6,838 nucleotides of DNA, taken from contig JAJYRW010000072.1 of NCBI GenBank assembly GCA_021793895.1, positions 1 to 6,838 on the forward strand, read 5' to 3'. A program made the translations under genes and the position numbers. How positions within the stretch are numbered: the stretch's first letter is position 1; each line of letters opens with the position of its first letter. Shown piece after piece: positions 5,804-6,838 of this stretch. The stretch is from Actinomycetes bacterium. GTDB taxonomy: Bacteria > Actinomycetota > Actinomycetes > Actinomycetales > JAJYRW01. The notes under the pieces were generated by a model that was not told where the DNA came from, searched no databases, and saw nothing but the letters and a program-made list of their open reading frames with translations.

Positions 5804-6838
5804 AAGCGCTCGTAAAATTTGGGCTCGAAGACGGCGACGTTGAACTGCGCGATGTGCCAGAACCCCAGCTCGAGCCCGGGCACGTGCTGCTGAAGGCGCG
5901 CGCGGTGGGCGTGTGTGGCTCCGACATTCACATGTGGCGCAACGGCCAGAGTTGGGAGGTCAAACTGCCCGTAGTGCTGGGCCACGAGACGGCCGGCGTT
6001 ATCGCCGCGGTCGCTGATGATGTGAGCGACTGGCAAGTCGGGGACCGCGTGGTGTGCGAAACGGCCGCGAGCATTTGTGGTGTGTGCGCGCTCTGTCGCG
6101 CGGGCCAATACAACCTGTGTCCGGATCGTCAGGGTTATGGCGCGACTCGCGATGGCGCATTTAGCGAACTGCTACTCGCTGAGCCTCGAGTGCTACATCG
6201 CATTCCGGAAAATGTGAGTTTCGAACAAGCCGCTATGACCGAGCCATTCGCGGTTGCATACAACTGCCTGGTGGAACGCGCCCGCATTACACCTGGTGAT
6301 GTCGTGGTGATCCAGGGCGCGGGTGCGATTGGAGCGCTGTGCCTGCAGATCGCCCGCTTGCAGGGTGCCGGAACAATCGTCGCAGTCGGCACCGAAGTGG
6401 ATCATCAGCGCCTTGAAAAACTCACAGCGCTGGGGTCCGATCACACGGTGATCGTTCCTGATGACGACCCCGTTGCACTAGTGAAAACACTCGGCGATGG
6501 CCTGGGGGCGGACGTAGTGGTAGACGCGACCGGAGTCAGTGCCGCGCTGCAGCAGTCGATGGAAATGGTGCGACCAGCCGGATCGATCGTCAAAGTCGGT
6601 TGGGGCCCGCAGCCTCTCAACTTTTCCCTCGACCCGCTCGTTGCTAAGGCTGCAACGCTCTACGGCTCATTTTCGCATACCTGGAACACCTGGGAGCGCA
6701 TACTTACGCTGTTTTCCACCGGAAAACTCAACACCGATGATGTTCTGGGCGGAGTTTATGAACTCACGGACTGGGAAGCGGCATTCCGCGACATGGAGTC
6801 GGGCCAGAACATCAAATCCGTCATGTCGATGCCAGATC
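5800..6838 (+). CDS. Zinc-dependent medium-chain alcohol/polyol dehydrogenase, 3' end cut off
   Basis: The frame is open from GTG 5800 to the right edge and gives 346 residues without a stop. As this family is usually about 340-350 residues long, only the last few are probably missing. Catalytic zinc ligands: C39 in VGVCGSDIH, H62 and E63 in VLGHETAG, and E148 in TEPFAVAYN. Structural zinc cysteines: C93, C96, C99 and C107. The Rossmann motif is QGAGAIGALCLQ (172-183). The pattern resembles sorbitol, galactitol or threonine dehydrogenases, which oxidise a secondary hydroxyl with NAD(P). At the end of the second Rossmann strand the sequence reads VGTEVD rather than a clear acidic NAD mark, so cofactor choice is uncertain. 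The gene is translationally coupled to the isomerase gene, which suggests both act on the same carbohydrate. Confidence 0.92.
   Translation, partial: MKALVKFGLEDGDVELRDVPEPQLEPGHVLLKARAVGVCGSDIHMWRNGQSWEVKLPVVLGHETAGVIAAVADDVSDWQVGDRVVCETAASICGVCALCRAGQYNLCPDRQGYGATRDGAFSELLLAEPRVLHRIPENVSFEQAAMTEPFAVAYNCLVERARITPGDVVVIQGAGAIGALCLQIARLQGAGTIVAVGTEVDHQRLEKLTALGSDHTVIVPDDDPVALVKTLGDGLGADVVVDATGVSAALQQSMEMVRPAGSIVKVGWGPQPLNFSLDPLVAKAATLYGSFSHTWNTWERILTLFSTGKLNTDDVLGGVYELTDWEAAFRDMESGQNIKSVMSMPD

Overview
The window looks like actinobacterial chromosome. It is moderately GC-rich by eye, uses several GTG starts, and carries the ssd / HAD-IB hydrolase divergent pair that I know from Mycobacterium tuberculosis (Rv3660c/Rv3661). 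The GC level is modest for the phylum, so a lower-GC order such as Actinomycetales is possible, but that is a guess. I see no mobile element, CRISPR array, tRNA or rRNA. Both ends cut through genes.

Region by region: positions 1-182 hold the N-terminal end of an ssd-like gene on the minus strand. Positions 330-1169 hold a membrane-anchored HAD-IB phosphatase on the plus strand. A weak hairpin and about 230 bases without a gene follow. Positions 1399-1917 hold a gluconokinase (gntK) on the plus strand, probably leaderless. Its last 22 bases overlap, tail to tail, the end of a minus-strand operon.

That minus operon is transcribed from about 4712 down to 1896. It encodes an Ldh_2-family (malate/L-lactate/2,3-diketogulonate type) dehydrogenase, a D-2-hydroxyacid dehydrogenase, and a TIM-barrel decarboxylase/aldolase of the hexulose-6-phosphate synthase / 3-keto-gulonate-6-phosphate decarboxylase family. 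A 101-base AT-rich divergent promoter region with several inverted repeats (4713-4813) separates it from a plus operon. The plus operon encodes a xylose-isomerase-like TIM-barrel isomerase/epimerase and a zinc-dependent polyol-type dehydrogenase, overlapping as GTGA. The dehydrogenase runs off the right edge, close to its expected end.

Taken together, 1399-6838 looks like a sugar, polyol or sugar-acid catabolic locus. A polyol-type dehydrogenase and an isomerase would feed a keto-sugar or keto-acid to two dehydrogenases of unrelated fold that act on 2-hydroxy acids, and then to a beta-keto-acid decarboxylase or aldolase. The enzyme classes recall the E. coli 2,3-diketo-L-gulonate (yiaK-sgbH-sgbU) route. 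The gene set is different, and two enzymes carry unusual residues: the decarboxylase lacks the usual phosphate-binding Arg, and the isomerase has Gln where a metal-binding His is usual. The substrate cannot be read from the sequence. No transporter or regulator lies inside the window.
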